From Bacteroidales bacterium (GTDB taxonomy: Bacteria > Bacteroidota > Bacteroidia > Bacteroidales > WCHB1-69), in NCBI GenBank assembly GCA_017395245.1, contig JAFPVR010000111.1, positions 1 to 64,000 on the forward strand: a stretch of DNA of 64,000 bases, in the 5' to 3' direction. Of this stretch, positions 42,754-50,275 are shown piece after piece. Each line of letters starts with the position of its first letter. The first letter of the stretch is position 1. Under the pieces are notes generated by a model. That model was given only the letters and a program-made list of their open reading frames with translations, was not told the origin of the DNA and searched no databases. Both the position numbers and the translations under genes were made by a program.

Positions 42754-43083
42754 TTCTAAAACAATTTGTTGTCAATCAATGATTTTCTCGTTTGTCGCCC
42801 GCCCGCGAACCCGCCAACGGGCTTCGGACGTTTGACACGGCAAAAATAAAAAAAATAGTCGGATTAACGGTTCGGAATTTCGCAGCGACGCAAAATTTTG
42901 CGTCGTCACACCCAAGTAGAGACGCACGGCCGTGCGTCTCTGCACCCAAGTAGTAGCCATACCCACCCAAGCCCTTTTAGCTTGGGTAGAGTATGCCTGC
43001 ACTATGGGTAAGGCTTGGGAACGTGGGTGCTGGGGGGCACTGCGGCTTGGGGTGTGTCTACACAGCATTCATTTGTTTATACA
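42754..43083. other. Repeat-rich intergenic stretch
   Basis: No gene is seen. It holds a minus-strand TATTTTTG at 42841-42848, the palindrome at 42916-42943, the 11-bp direct repeat CACCCAAGTAG on both sides of it (42909-42919 and 42943-42953), and several CCCAAGC / GCTTGGG inverted words between 42965 and 43060. The G-rich strand around 43020-43060 has repeated GGGTGC/GGGG tracts. Confidence 0.6.
42916..42943. repeat. 28-nt palindrome, core CACGGCCGTG, flanked by 11-bp direct repeats
   Basis: Same core as the copy at 29029; one arm base differs (CTCTGC). It is the only copy with a clear flanking direct repeat, CACCCAAGTAG, partly overlapping the arms. That could be a target-site duplication or chance within the CCCAAG-rich surroundings. 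Confidence 0.8.
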
Positions 43084-43112
43084 AGAAAGGCGACCGTCCG
43101 GCCGCCTTTCTT
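43084..43112. terminator. Terminator hairpin after the aldolase gene
   Basis: GAAAGGCG ... CGCCTTTC form a stem around a GC-rich loop, with a T-rich tract on the plus-strand side (CTTTTTTCTT). It lies 8 bp beyond the aldolase stop and probably works in both directions. Confidence 0.65.
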
Positions 43113-43120
43113 TTTTCTTA

Positions 43121-44200
43121 CTACAGTCTGTCGATGCAGTTCAAATCGCTGAACGCCACCTTGAGGCGCTCGACCATCGATTTTTCGCCTTCGCGCAGCA
43201 CGGCGCGGGGGTCGTAGTATTTCTTGTTGGGCTTGTCGTCGCCTTCGGGGTTGCCGATCTGGCTCTGTAGGTAAGCCTCGTTCTTTTTGTAGTATTTCAT
43301 CACGCCTTCCCAGAAAGCCCACTGCGTGTCGGTGTCGATGTTCATCTTGATGACGCCGTAACTGATGGCTTCCTTGATCTTGGCGGGTTCGGAGCCGGAA
43401 CCGCCGTGGAACACGAAGTTGACGGGGTTAGGTTGGGTGTTGAACTTCTTCTGGATGTATTCCTGGGAGTTGTGCAGGATGATGGGCTCCAGTTTCACGT
43501 TGCCTGGTTTGTAGACGCCGTGCACGTTGCCAAAGGAGGCAGCGATGGTGAAGTTGGGGCTGATCTTGCTGAGTTCCTCGTAGGCGTAGGCCACGTCCTC
43601 GGGTTGCGTGTAGAGGCGCGCGCTGTCGATGCCGGTGTTGTCGACGCCGTCTTCCTCACCGCCGGTGATGCCGAGCTCGATTTCGAGGGTCATCTCCAGC
43701 TTAGCCATGCGAGCCAGATACTTCTTGCAGATCTCAATGTTCTCTTTCAGCGGCTCTTCCGAGAGGTCGAGCATGTGGGAGCTGAAGAGCGGTTTGCCGT
43801 TGGCGGCGTAGAATTTCTCGCCCTCGTCCAAGAGTCCGTCGATCCAGGGGAGGAGCTTCTTGGCGGCATGGTCGGTGTGGACGACCACGGGCACGCCGTA
43901 CATCTCGGCCATGCGGTGGATGTGCAGGGCGCCGGAGATGCAGCCTTGGATGGCGGCCTGCTGGTTGTCGTTGCTCAGCGACTTGCCGGCGCAGAAGACG
44001 CCGCCGCCGTTCGAGAATTGGATCATCACCGGGGAGTTCACCGCCTTGGCGGCTTCCATCACGGCGTTGATGGAGTCCGTGCCGACTACGTTCACTGCCG
44101 GAAGCGCGAACTGGTTCGCCTTCGCGATGCGGAAGATTTCCTGAAGGTCTTTGCCGTAAACCACACCGGGTTTCACTTTCGATAAGATTTTCTCTGACAT
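43121..44200 (-). CDS. fbaA: Fructose-bisphosphate aldolase, class II
   Basis: A 359-aa zinc-dependent aldolase that interconverts fructose-1,6-bisphosphate with dihydroxyacetone phosphate and glyceraldehyde-3-phosphate in the cytosol. Diagnostic segments are FALPAVNVVGTDSINAVMEAA, VPVVVHTDHAAKKLLPWIDGLL (zinc ligand region), EIELGITGGEEDGVDN, GNVHGVYKPGNVKL and NFVFHGGSGS. Length and motifs fit the class IIA (E. coli FbaA) branch. The ATG at 44200 is fixed by a -7 element at 44254-44261 (minus strand). Monocistronic with its own terminator. A palindrome and a 40-bp tandem repeat lie upstream. Confidence 0.96.
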   Translation of the reverse strand: MSEKILSKVKPGVVYGKDLQEIFRIAKANQFALPAVNVVGTDSINAVMEAAKAVNSPVMIQFSNGGGVFCAGKSLSNDNQQAAIQGCISGALHIHRMAEMYGVPVVVHTDHAAKKLLPWIDGLLDEGEKFYAANGKPLFSSHMLDLSEEPLKENIEICKKYLARMAKLEMTLEIELGITGGEEDGVDNTGIDSARLYTQPEDVAYAYEELSKISPNFTIAASFGNVHGVYKPGNVKLEPIILHNSQEYIQKKFNTQPNPVNFVFHGGSGSEPAKIKEAISYGVIKMNIDTDTQWAFWEGVMKYYKKNEAYLQSQIGNPEGDDKPNKKYYDPRAVLREGEKSMVERLKVAFSDLNCIDRL

Positions 44201-44253
44201 TGTTTTGATTATTAGTGATTTACAATAAACTGAATGATTCTTTTTCAAGTCCG

Positions 44254-44261
44254 CAAAGGTA
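44254..44261 (-). promoter_or_regulatory. -7 promoter element of fbaA
   Basis: TACCTTTG on the minus strand, 53 bp before the ATG at 44200. It shows that the in-frame ATG at 44248 is too close to the transcription start to be likely. Confidence 0.55.
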
Positions 44262-44303
44262 CATAAATTTCAAATATATACAGCCATAAAGAAATTACCG
44301 TAT

Positions 44304-44331
44304 GTAGAGACGGGGCATGCCCCGTCTCTAC
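44304..44331. repeat. 28-nt palindrome, core GGGCATGCCC
   Basis: Identical over 28 bases to the copy at 32432. Located between the divergent fbaA and TonB receptor transcription units. Confidence 0.85.
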
Positions 44332-44350
44332 GAAGGACAGAGGAAAGTTT

Positions 44351-44502
44351 CTTCGACGCTGGGAAGCGTCGTCTCCTGAAAACGATGTTTTTCCGACGCT
44401 GGGAAGCGTCGTCTCCTGAAAACGATGTTTTTCCGACGCTGGGAAGCGTCGTCTCCTGAAAACGATGTTTTTCCGACGCTGGGAAGCGTCGTCTCCTGAA
44501 AA
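44351..44502. repeat. 40-bp tandem repeat, about 3.8 copies
   Basis: Units start at 44351, 44391, 44431 and 44471 and are nearly identical. Each contains the hairpin GACGCT-GGGA-AGCGTC followed by GTCTCCTGAAAACGATGTTT. There are no unique spacers, so it is not a CRISPR. The array ends 5 bp before the -7 box of the TPP-riboswitch transcript. Confidence 0.85.
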
Positions 44503-44506
44503 ATTG

Positions 44507-44514
44507 TATCTTTG
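44507..44514 (+). promoter_or_regulatory. -7 promoter element of the TPP-riboswitch transcript
   Basis: TATCTTTG. The transcript would start near 44521, a few bases before the riboswitch aptamer, as expected. Confidence 0.6.
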
Positions 44515-44524
44515 CCGCCGTTTT

Positions 44525-44600
44525 GAAAGGGGTGCCGTCAAGGCTGAGATCAGACCCGTTGAACCTGATGCGGATAATGCCGCCGTAGGGAGTTTCACAA
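44525..44600 (+). ncRNA. TPP riboswitch (THI element)
   Basis: The conserved thi-box parts are in order: GGGGTGCC, GGCTGAGA (44542-44549), ACCCGTTGAACCTGATG, then CGGATAATGCCG and CGTAGGGAG. It binds thiamine pyrophosphate and controls the downstream gene. No clear terminator follows, and 55 bp separate it from the first ATG, so control of translation start is more likely than attenuation. It marks the following TonB receptor as part of thiamine metabolism. Confidence 0.93.
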
Positions 44601-44655
44601 CGTTTCTCTTCCCTCTTTCAGTGTGTTTAATTTATTAACTAAAACTGTTAGAGTT

Positions 44656-44710
44656 ATGCTTAAAAGTTTCAAGATTCAGGTTTCAGGCCGTTTGGGCCAT
44701 TTTAACCTTG
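44656..44710 (+). promoter_or_regulatory. Start region of the TonB receptor with three heptamers, ATG out of frame
   Basis: The only ATG after the riboswitch is at 44656. Three 7-bp units follow (GTTTCAA, GATTCAG, GTTTCAG at 44666-44686), then the signal-peptide coding sequence. The receptor frame upstream has no ATG, GTG or TTG until the TTG at 44708. The ATG-to-frame distance is 52 bp, so the ATG is out of frame; removing one heptamer gives 45 bp and an intact start MLKSFK followed by a complete signal peptide. One A fewer in the AAAA run at 44662-44665 would also restore it. Confidence 0.65.
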
Positions 44711-46927
44711 ATCGGATTATTTGTTCTGCCGGGTGCAGTATTCGCGCAGCAGCCGGATACCGTGCAAAGCGGTAAAGTCCAGGAGGTAACCATCGAGTTT
44801 GTGAGGCCCACGGTGCAGACTTCCGCGAACGTCACCACGATGTCGATGCCGCAGATTCGTGCGCTGCAGGGCAACGGCAGTGTCAACAACTTGTTGGAGA
44901 TGATGCCTTCCGTGGTGGTGACCTCCGAATCGGGTAACGGCCTCGGTGCCACTGCCTTGTTTATCCGTGGTATTGACCAGACCCGTATCAACACCACCCT
45001 CAACGGTGTGACCATCAACAATGCCGAGTCGCAAGGTTCGTGGTTGGTGAACCTCCCCGATATGGCCACCTACATCGAGCAGGTGAGCCTGCAGAGCGGT
45101 GCCAACACCGCTATCGGTAGCACTTCCTACGGTGCCCGTGTGGATTTCGTCACCCGCGACATTCCAGAGAAACCTTTCGCGGAGGCGCGTACTGCATACG
45201 GTTCTTTCAATACCTTCGACAATATGGTGAGCGCGGGAACCGGCCTTATCGGCAAACGCTTCTCCATGCTGGCCTCCTTCTCCGACATCCGCAGCGACGG
45301 CTACATCGACCACTCTGGCGTGCGCCTCAATTCGGGATTCCTCACGGCAAAACTTGACCTTCGTAATTTTAAGACGAACAAAGACAATGGAGAGTTGCGT
45401 TTCAACATGCTTTTTGGGAGGGAGAACTCCGGTTTGGCGTGGAACGGCGTACCGTACGACAGTCTCGCCACCAACCGCACCTACAATTCCTGCGGCGAGT
45501 ATTACGACGACAACGGTGTGCGCCACTATTACGAAAATTCCATGGATCATTATACACAGACTTTCTACCAGTTGGAATATCGGAAGAGATGGATGCGCGA
45601 ACTCGGCAGGAAGTGGCATAATTTGCGCGTGATGCCCTATTTGACCCGCGGTTATGGATATTATGAGCAGTATAAGGATGACAAGAAAATCTACAAATAT
45701 GGATTGGAACCCTTGCATGAAGATCAGAATCGCACCGACCTAGTGACCCAAAAATATTTGGACAACTACTATTATGGTGCTCTTGCGGAATATTGGGGAA
45801 GTTTGAGATTTAAAGGCGAAGTGCCACAAGGTTTGTCTTGGGTGGCAGGCTTGGATGTGAGCAACTACAACGGCAAGCATTACGGCGACATCGTATGGGT
45901 GCAGTCAGACCGGGTGAAAGAGTGCCCGCCCATGTATGAGTGGTATCGCGGCACGGGCGAGAAACTGCAGTCCAAGGCTTATGGCGCGTTAAGTTACTGG
46001 ATCAAAGACTTTTCTGTGAATGCAGAGCTTCAGTATCGTCGCGTGGATTACGACATAAAGGGTGTCAACGACGAGCTGACCCCCATCCCGCAGGAGTATC
46101 ACTGGAACTTCGTGAACCCTAAAATCAGATTGCATTATTACCTGCAGCGTCCTAAGGTGAAGCACAGCTTCGACCTCTCTTTCGCAACGGCCAACCGCGA
46201 GCCTACCCGCAACGACCTCGTGGGAGCGCCTGACGATCGCAAGCCGGTGCCCGAAACGCTTTATGACGTTGAATTCAGCTATATGAACTACAATGACAAA
46301 TACTTCTTCAACACCACTTTATATGGTATGTATTACCGGAACCAGTTGGTGCGTAGCGGCGAGCTCGACCAGACGGGCGACCCCTTGATGGTCAATGTCG
46401 ACAAGAGCTACCGTGTGGGTGTTGAGCTGTCTGCCGCTTACCGTCCCGTGCATTTCTTCGCATGGTACATCAACGGCGGCTTCAGCGTGAACAAAATCAT
46501 CAACTACACGCACTATATCGAGGATTGGGAGAACGGCGGCTATGTGGAACAGCATCTCGGCAACACCCCCATCGCTTACTCACCGAATATCGTGTTAGGC
46601 AACACCTTCACGTTCACCCCGCTCAAGGACTTCAAGATCAACCTTCTCACCAAATTTGTGAGCAAGCAGTATCTCGACAACTCCGGCGACGAGGCCTACG
46701 TGCTGAAACCTTATACCTACACCAACCTTAATCTCTCCTACACTTTCCATTTCAAGGTGTTGAAAGATTTGGAGCTCTTTGTGAATGTGAACAACATTTT
46801 TAACACTAAATATGAAACCAACGCCGCGCTCTATACGGGCATGATCGGCGACGAGAAATATTACGACGCATACTATTTCCCGCAGGCAGGCATCAACTGC
46901 CTTGGCGGGGTGAGAGTGCGGTTCTGA
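44708..46927 (+). CDS. TPP-riboswitch-controlled TonB-dependent receptor (thiamine or precursor uptake)
   Basis: A 739-codon frame from TTG 44708. The mature protein starts after FVLPGAVFAQ; a plug domain follows (QGNGSVNNLLEMMPSVVV, ATALFIRGIDQTRINTTLNGVTINNAESQG) and a 22-strand barrel ending INCLGGVRVRF. There is no carboxypeptidase-like domain. The THI element directly upstream links it to uptake of thiamine, TPP or a precursor across the outer membrane, as known for Bacteroidetes receptors with this riboswitch. The inner-membrane partner (PnuT-like) is not next to it. The signal peptide is only complete upstream of the TTG, so expression depends on the start region described separately. 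Confidence 0.88.
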   Translation: MIGLFVLPGAVFAQQPDTVQSGKVQEVTIEFVRPTVQTSANVTTMSMPQIRALQGNGSVNNLLEMMPSVVVTSESGNGLGATALFIRGIDQTRINTTLNGVTINNAESQGSWLVNLPDMATYIEQVSLQSGANTAIGSTSYGARVDFVTRDIPEKPFAEARTAYGSFNTFDNMVSAGTGLIGKRFSMLASFSDIRSDGYIDHSGVRLNSGFLTAKLDLRNFKTNKDNGELRFNMLFGRENSGLAWNGVPYDSLATNRTYNSCGEYYDDNGVRHYYENSMDHYTQTFYQLEYRKRWMRELGRKWHNLRVMPYLTRGYGYYEQYKDDKKIYKYGLEPLHEDQNRTDLVTQKYLDNYYYGALAEYWGSLRFKGEVPQGLSWVAGLDVSNYNGKHYGDIVWVQSDRVKECPPMYEWYRGTGEKLQSKAYGALSYWIKDFSVNAELQYRRVDYDIKGVNDELTPIPQEYHWNFVNPKIRLHYYLQRPKVKHSFDLSFATANREPTRNDLVGAPDDRKPVPETLYDVEFSYMNYNDKYFFNTTLYGMYYRNQLVRSGELDQTGDPLMVNVDKSYRVGVELSAAYRPVHFFAWYINGGFSVNKIINYTHYIEDWENGGYVEQHLGNTPIAYSPNIVLGNTFTFTPLKDFKINLLTKFVSKQYLDNSGDEAYVLKPYTYTNLNLSYTFHFKVLKDLELFVNVNNIFNTKYETNAALYTGMIGDEKYYDAYYFPQAGINCLGGVRVRF

Positions 46928-47015
46928 CCTCTGCTTGGTAGGGTTTACAAAGTCTTGCGCATCCGTTCGCTGCGTGCGATAGCGAGTAGGCAGCCCTGCA
47001 AAACCTAAAATTTCG

Positions 47016-47023
47016 TACTTTTG
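47016..47023 (+). promoter_or_regulatory. -7 promoter element of the MscS gene
   Basis: TACTTTTG, 22 bp before the ATG at 47045. Confidence 0.55.
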
Positions 47024-47044
47024 CGGCTTCAAACTTGAACCGTT

Positions 47045-49747
47045 ATGAAGAAAGTACTGATACTCATCGCCATCGCCGTGCTCACGGTCTTCCAGGCACA
47101 GGCTGTTTTGAAAGAAAAGGACCTGCCGCAAACGCTCGGCGTGCTGCGCGCGGAGCTTGCCCAGGCCTATAGCGAGCAGAAAGCCATCATGGCGCGTTTT
47201 GAACAACGCAACCAGGAACAGCACTCTCGACTGGTGCGTATGATGCAGACCAGCAACCAGATAGCGCTGATGCTCTATTCGCAGAATTCCGATTTTACGC
47301 TTGACATGGCCTACGCCTGCCAGTCGGCGACCGAACAATACCGGCAGTTGAAGCAGAATCACGCCCCTTACGACAAGATGAAGGAGCGCATCCGCCTTGA
47401 GATTGAGCGTTACGATGAGCTTATCAAGACGTTGGAGAACCTGCCACCGAGGGTGCTGCCCAACGGCGAGCTTGGCGGTCTGCCCGACTCGGTACGCGCC
47501 ATGCTGCCCAAGGTGGTGCTGGATACGGCTACAAAGAATCTGTATATTCTTGACAAACAAGGACTTGAGGATCGTGAAGCCTGTTTGGACTACGCTACCG
47601 CTCTCCGCGACAATTATGTGACCATGTTGGAGAATGTGGAACTCGACGAGGAGTACTACGAGCGGGTCACAAAACGTATGGGCGAACTCAACGCATACGC
47701 GCTTGCACGTTACGAGCAGATCCAAAAACACATCTTCGTGAACGGCGGCGAGAACTACTTCCAGACCCTCAAACGTTTCCGTTTCCGTTACATGCTGGCT
47801 AAAAAGGATGCGGGCGACCGTTACAAAGCCTTCGATCGCAAGTCGGAATGGCGTGGTCCTATTATTCTAAGTATCAGCGTGTTCATGCTTACCTATATCC
47901 TTGTCGCCAGTCTGCTCAGCTACGTGATTATGCGGTGGCTGCTCCCGAAAAAATGGCGTCACTATTTCAAAGATAACAACAAGCGTCCTTTCGTAACATT
48001 GGCCTGCGGCATTGCCATTTTTGCCATCTCCATCACCGTTGCCCGCTTCTTCGTGACCCAGAATTTCGTTTTGATGTCAATCAATCTGATGACCTTCTTT
48101 GCCTGGATGGTGGAGGTGATTCTCCTGTCGCTGCTCATTCGTCTCGACGACAGCCAGATCCGTGCCGGCGTGCGTTCCTACATCCCGTTCATCGCGATGG
48201 CCTTTTTAGTGGTGGTGTGCCGTATAATACTGATACCCAACAATGTAGTGAGTCTTGTCTTCCCGCCGGTCATGCTGATATTCACGGCATGGCAGTTCTA
48301 TGTGATGAAGCGCAAAATCGCCAAGCTGCCCGACAGCGACATGATTTACACGGTGATATCCCTCATCGTCATGATTGTCTCCTGCGTGGCATCCTGGCTC
48401 GGATTTGTCCTTCTTGCCGTCGAAATCATGGTCTGGTGGATGATTCAGTTGGCTGCTATCCAGACGATCACCTGCTTCTATGATTTGGCAAAGATGTACG
48501 AACAGAACCATTTGACTCGAAAAATCGCCAAGCAGCAGGGCTTCATCCTCAATAATAAGGCGGAAGTGGAGTCTTACTTCAAGAAAATCCAGCCCAAAAT
48601 GGTAAAGGGCGAGTTTATCGGGCAGACATGGTTCTACGATTTTCTCTTCAAGGCGCTGTTACCCATTTTGGCCGTTCTATCCATCCCCTTCAGCATCTAT
48701 TGGGCAACCCGGATGTTTGAAATGTCAGCCATCTGCCGCAAAATATTCCTTTACGTGTTTCTCAACAAACCCGGCATTATAGAGCTTTCACTCTTCAAAA
48801 TATGCTTAGCATTAGAACTGTACTTCATTTTCCGCTATCTGAATTACGCCATCCGCTCCTTCTACGTGATGTTGCGCAAACGGCACAAGAAAAACCTCCA
48901 GGGACCGGGCAACGCCACGCTGGTCAACAATGTCATCTCGATTCTGGTATGGGGCCTCTATGCGATTACGTGCATGATGATTTTCAAGGTTTCCGGCAAG
49001 GGCATTTCGATTGTGATGGCAGGTTTGGCCACCGGTCTTGGTTTCGCCATGAAGGACCTGCTGGAGAATTTTATTTACGGCATCACGCTTATGACCGGGC
49101 GGCTGCGCGTGGGCGACTATATAGAATGCGACGGTGTGCAGGGCAAGGTCGATAGCATTAATTACCAAAGCACGCAACTGGTGACCCTTGACGGCAGCGT
49201 CATCGCTTTCCAGAATGCCACGCTTTTCAGCAAGAATTTCAAGAACCTCACCCGTAACCACGGCTATGTGATGGTGAAAGTTCCCGTAGGGGTGGCCTAC
49301 GGGGTGAATGTTGAGAAGGTGCGGAATATGCTTCTCAAAGACTTGGATTCGCTGATGGTGAAGAATGCTGCTGGCAAGTATGTGTGTGATAAAAAGCAGG
49401 GATTCAAGGTGTTGTTTGACGATTTTGGCGACAGCAGCGTGGACCTCTTTGTGGTGTGCTGGGTGCTGGTGGAAGAGAAGGCCGCTTTTGTGGCCAAAGT
49501 GAAAGAAGTGATTTACAATACGCTGAATAAGAATAAGATAGAGATCCCGTTCCCGCAGCAGGATATCTATGTGCGGCACATCGAGCTGCCGTCCGGGCGA
49601 CAGAAAAAAAATGACAACGCCTCTGTTAAGACGGCCGAAACGGGGATGGTTGAAGAGCCTGCGGCTACCACCGCTCCGAAAAAACGCGGTCGTCCGAGGA
49701 AATCTACCCAAAAAACGACAGAAAATCCGGAAGGGACGCTTTCGTAA
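47045..49747 (+). CDS. Large MscS-family mechanosensitive channel with AT-hook-like tail
   Basis: A 900-aa inner-membrane protein. A signal peptide (VLTVFQAQA) and a periplasmic helical domain (about 25-270) precede roughly ten transmembrane segments. The MscS core lies at about 640-850, with the pore helix ISIVMAGLATGLGFAMKDLLENFIYGITLM and the beta domain RVGDYIECDGVQGKVDSINYQSTQLVTLDGSVIAFQNA. The MscK/YbdG-like architecture fits osmotic protection. The cytosolic C-terminus ends with KKRGRPRK (residues 879-886), an AT-hook-like basic motif unusual for a channel. The DedA-like gene starts 6 bp downstream. Confidence 0.9.
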   Translation: MKKVLILIAIAVLTVFQAQAVLKEKDLPQTLGVLRAELAQAYSEQKAIMARFEQRNQEQHSRLVRMMQTSNQIALMLYSQNSDFTLDMAYACQSATEQYRQLKQNHAPYDKMKERIRLEIERYDELIKTLENLPPRVLPNGELGGLPDSVRAMLPKVVLDTATKNLYILDKQGLEDREACLDYATALRDNYVTMLENVELDEEYYERVTKRMGELNAYALARYEQIQKHIFVNGGENYFQTLKRFRFRYMLAKKDAGDRYKAFDRKSEWRGPIILSISVFMLTYILVASLLSYVIMRWLLPKKWRHYFKDNNKRPFVTLACGIAIFAISITVARFFVTQNFVLMSINLMTFFAWMVEVILLSLLIRLDDSQIRAGVRSYIPFIAMAFLVVVCRIILIPNNVVSLVFPPVMLIFTAWQFYVMKRKIAKLPDSDMIYTVISLIVMIVSCVASWLGFVLLAVEIMVWWMIQLAAIQTITCFYDLAKMYEQNHLTRKIAKQQGFILNNKAEVESYFKKIQPKMVKGEFIGQTWFYDFLFKALLPILAVLSIPFSIYWATRMFEMSAICRKIFLYVFLNKPGIIELSLFKICLALELYFIFRYLNYAIRSFYVMLRKRHKKNLQGPGNATLVNNVISILVWGLYAITCMMIFKVSGKGISIVMAGLATGLGFAMKDLLENFIYGITLMTGRLRVGDYIECDGVQGKVDSINYQSTQLVTLDGSVIAFQNATLFSKNFKNLTRNHGYVMVKVPVGVAYGVNVEKVRNMLLKDLDSLMVKNAAGKYVCDKKQGFKVLFDDFGDSSVDLFVVCWVLVEEKAAFVAKVKEVIYNTLNKNKIEIPFPQQDIYVRHIELPSGRQKKNDNASVKTAETGMVEEPAATTAPKKRGRPRKSTQKTTENPEGTLS

Positions 49748-49753
49748 GCGGTT

Positions 49754-50188
49754 ATGCTGCAAGACCTCGGACTTTTCGGACTGTTTCTCGGCTGCCTGCT
49801 CTCTGCCACGGTGATTCCGTTCTCGTCGGAGTCATTGGTGGCGGGTGCGCTGTTGCTCGACTATTCCCCGTGGACGGTTATCCTTGTGGCCACGTTGGGA
49901 AACACCATCGGTGGCATGACCTGCTACCTGTTAGGCTGGCTTTGCAAGTGGTCGTGGATAGAGAAGTGGCTGAAAATCAAGGAGGAATCGCTTGCCAAAG
50001 CACAGGCCAAAGTCGGGAAATACGGTTCGTTGGCGGCACTCCTGACATGGCTGCCCGTTATCGGTGATGTTATTGCTGTCGCTCTCGGGATTATGCGCAC
50101 CCGCATAGGACCTACCATCCTCTTCATGTTCATCGGCAAGGGGCTGCGCTACATGGCGGTGGCGGGGCTGATCAATGTGCTGGCATGA
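49754..50188 (+). CDS. YqaA/DedA-type small membrane protein
   Basis: A 144-aa inner-membrane protein of the SNARE-associated/DedA superfamily, YqaA branch: LFLGCLLSATVIPFSSESLVAGALLL, ATLGNTIGGMTCYLLGWLCK, KYGSLAALLTWLPVIGDVIAVALGIMRT and a terminal hydrophobic helix. The family is implicated in membrane lipid flipping and homeostasis. It lies 6 bp after the MscS gene and is probably translated from the same mRNA. A nine-unit heptamer array begins 24 bp after its stop. Confidence 0.85.
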   Translation: MLQDLGLFGLFLGCLLSATVIPFSSESLVAGALLLDYSPWTVILVATLGNTIGGMTCYLLGWLCKWSWIEKWLKIKEESLAKAQAKVGKYGSLAALLTWLPVIGDVIAVALGIMRTRIGPTILFMFIGKGLRYMAVAGLINVLA

Positions 50189-50212
50189 ATCCCAGCTGTT
50201 TGTCTGCGACAG

Positions 50213-50275
50213 GATTCAGGTTTCAGGTTTCAAGATTCAGGTTTCAGGATTCAGGTTTCAAGTCTTAAGTCTCAA
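50213..50275. repeat. Nine-unit heptamer array, GATTCAG / GTTTCAG words
   Basis: Nine exact 7-bp steps: GATTCAG, GTTTCAG, GTTTCAA, GATTCAG, GTTTCAG, GATTCAG, GTTTCAA, GTCTTAA, GTCTCAA. It lies tail-to-tail between the DedA-like and aldo/keto reductase genes; the TGA stop of the latter (50272-50274) is part of the last unit. This is one of the two longest arrays in the window. Confidence 0.85.

Noticed and set aside
44351-44502. Possible CRISPR array
   Set aside because: The 40-bp units are fully repeated with no unique spacers, and no cas genes are present. The same applies to the 31-bp array at 20025-20148.
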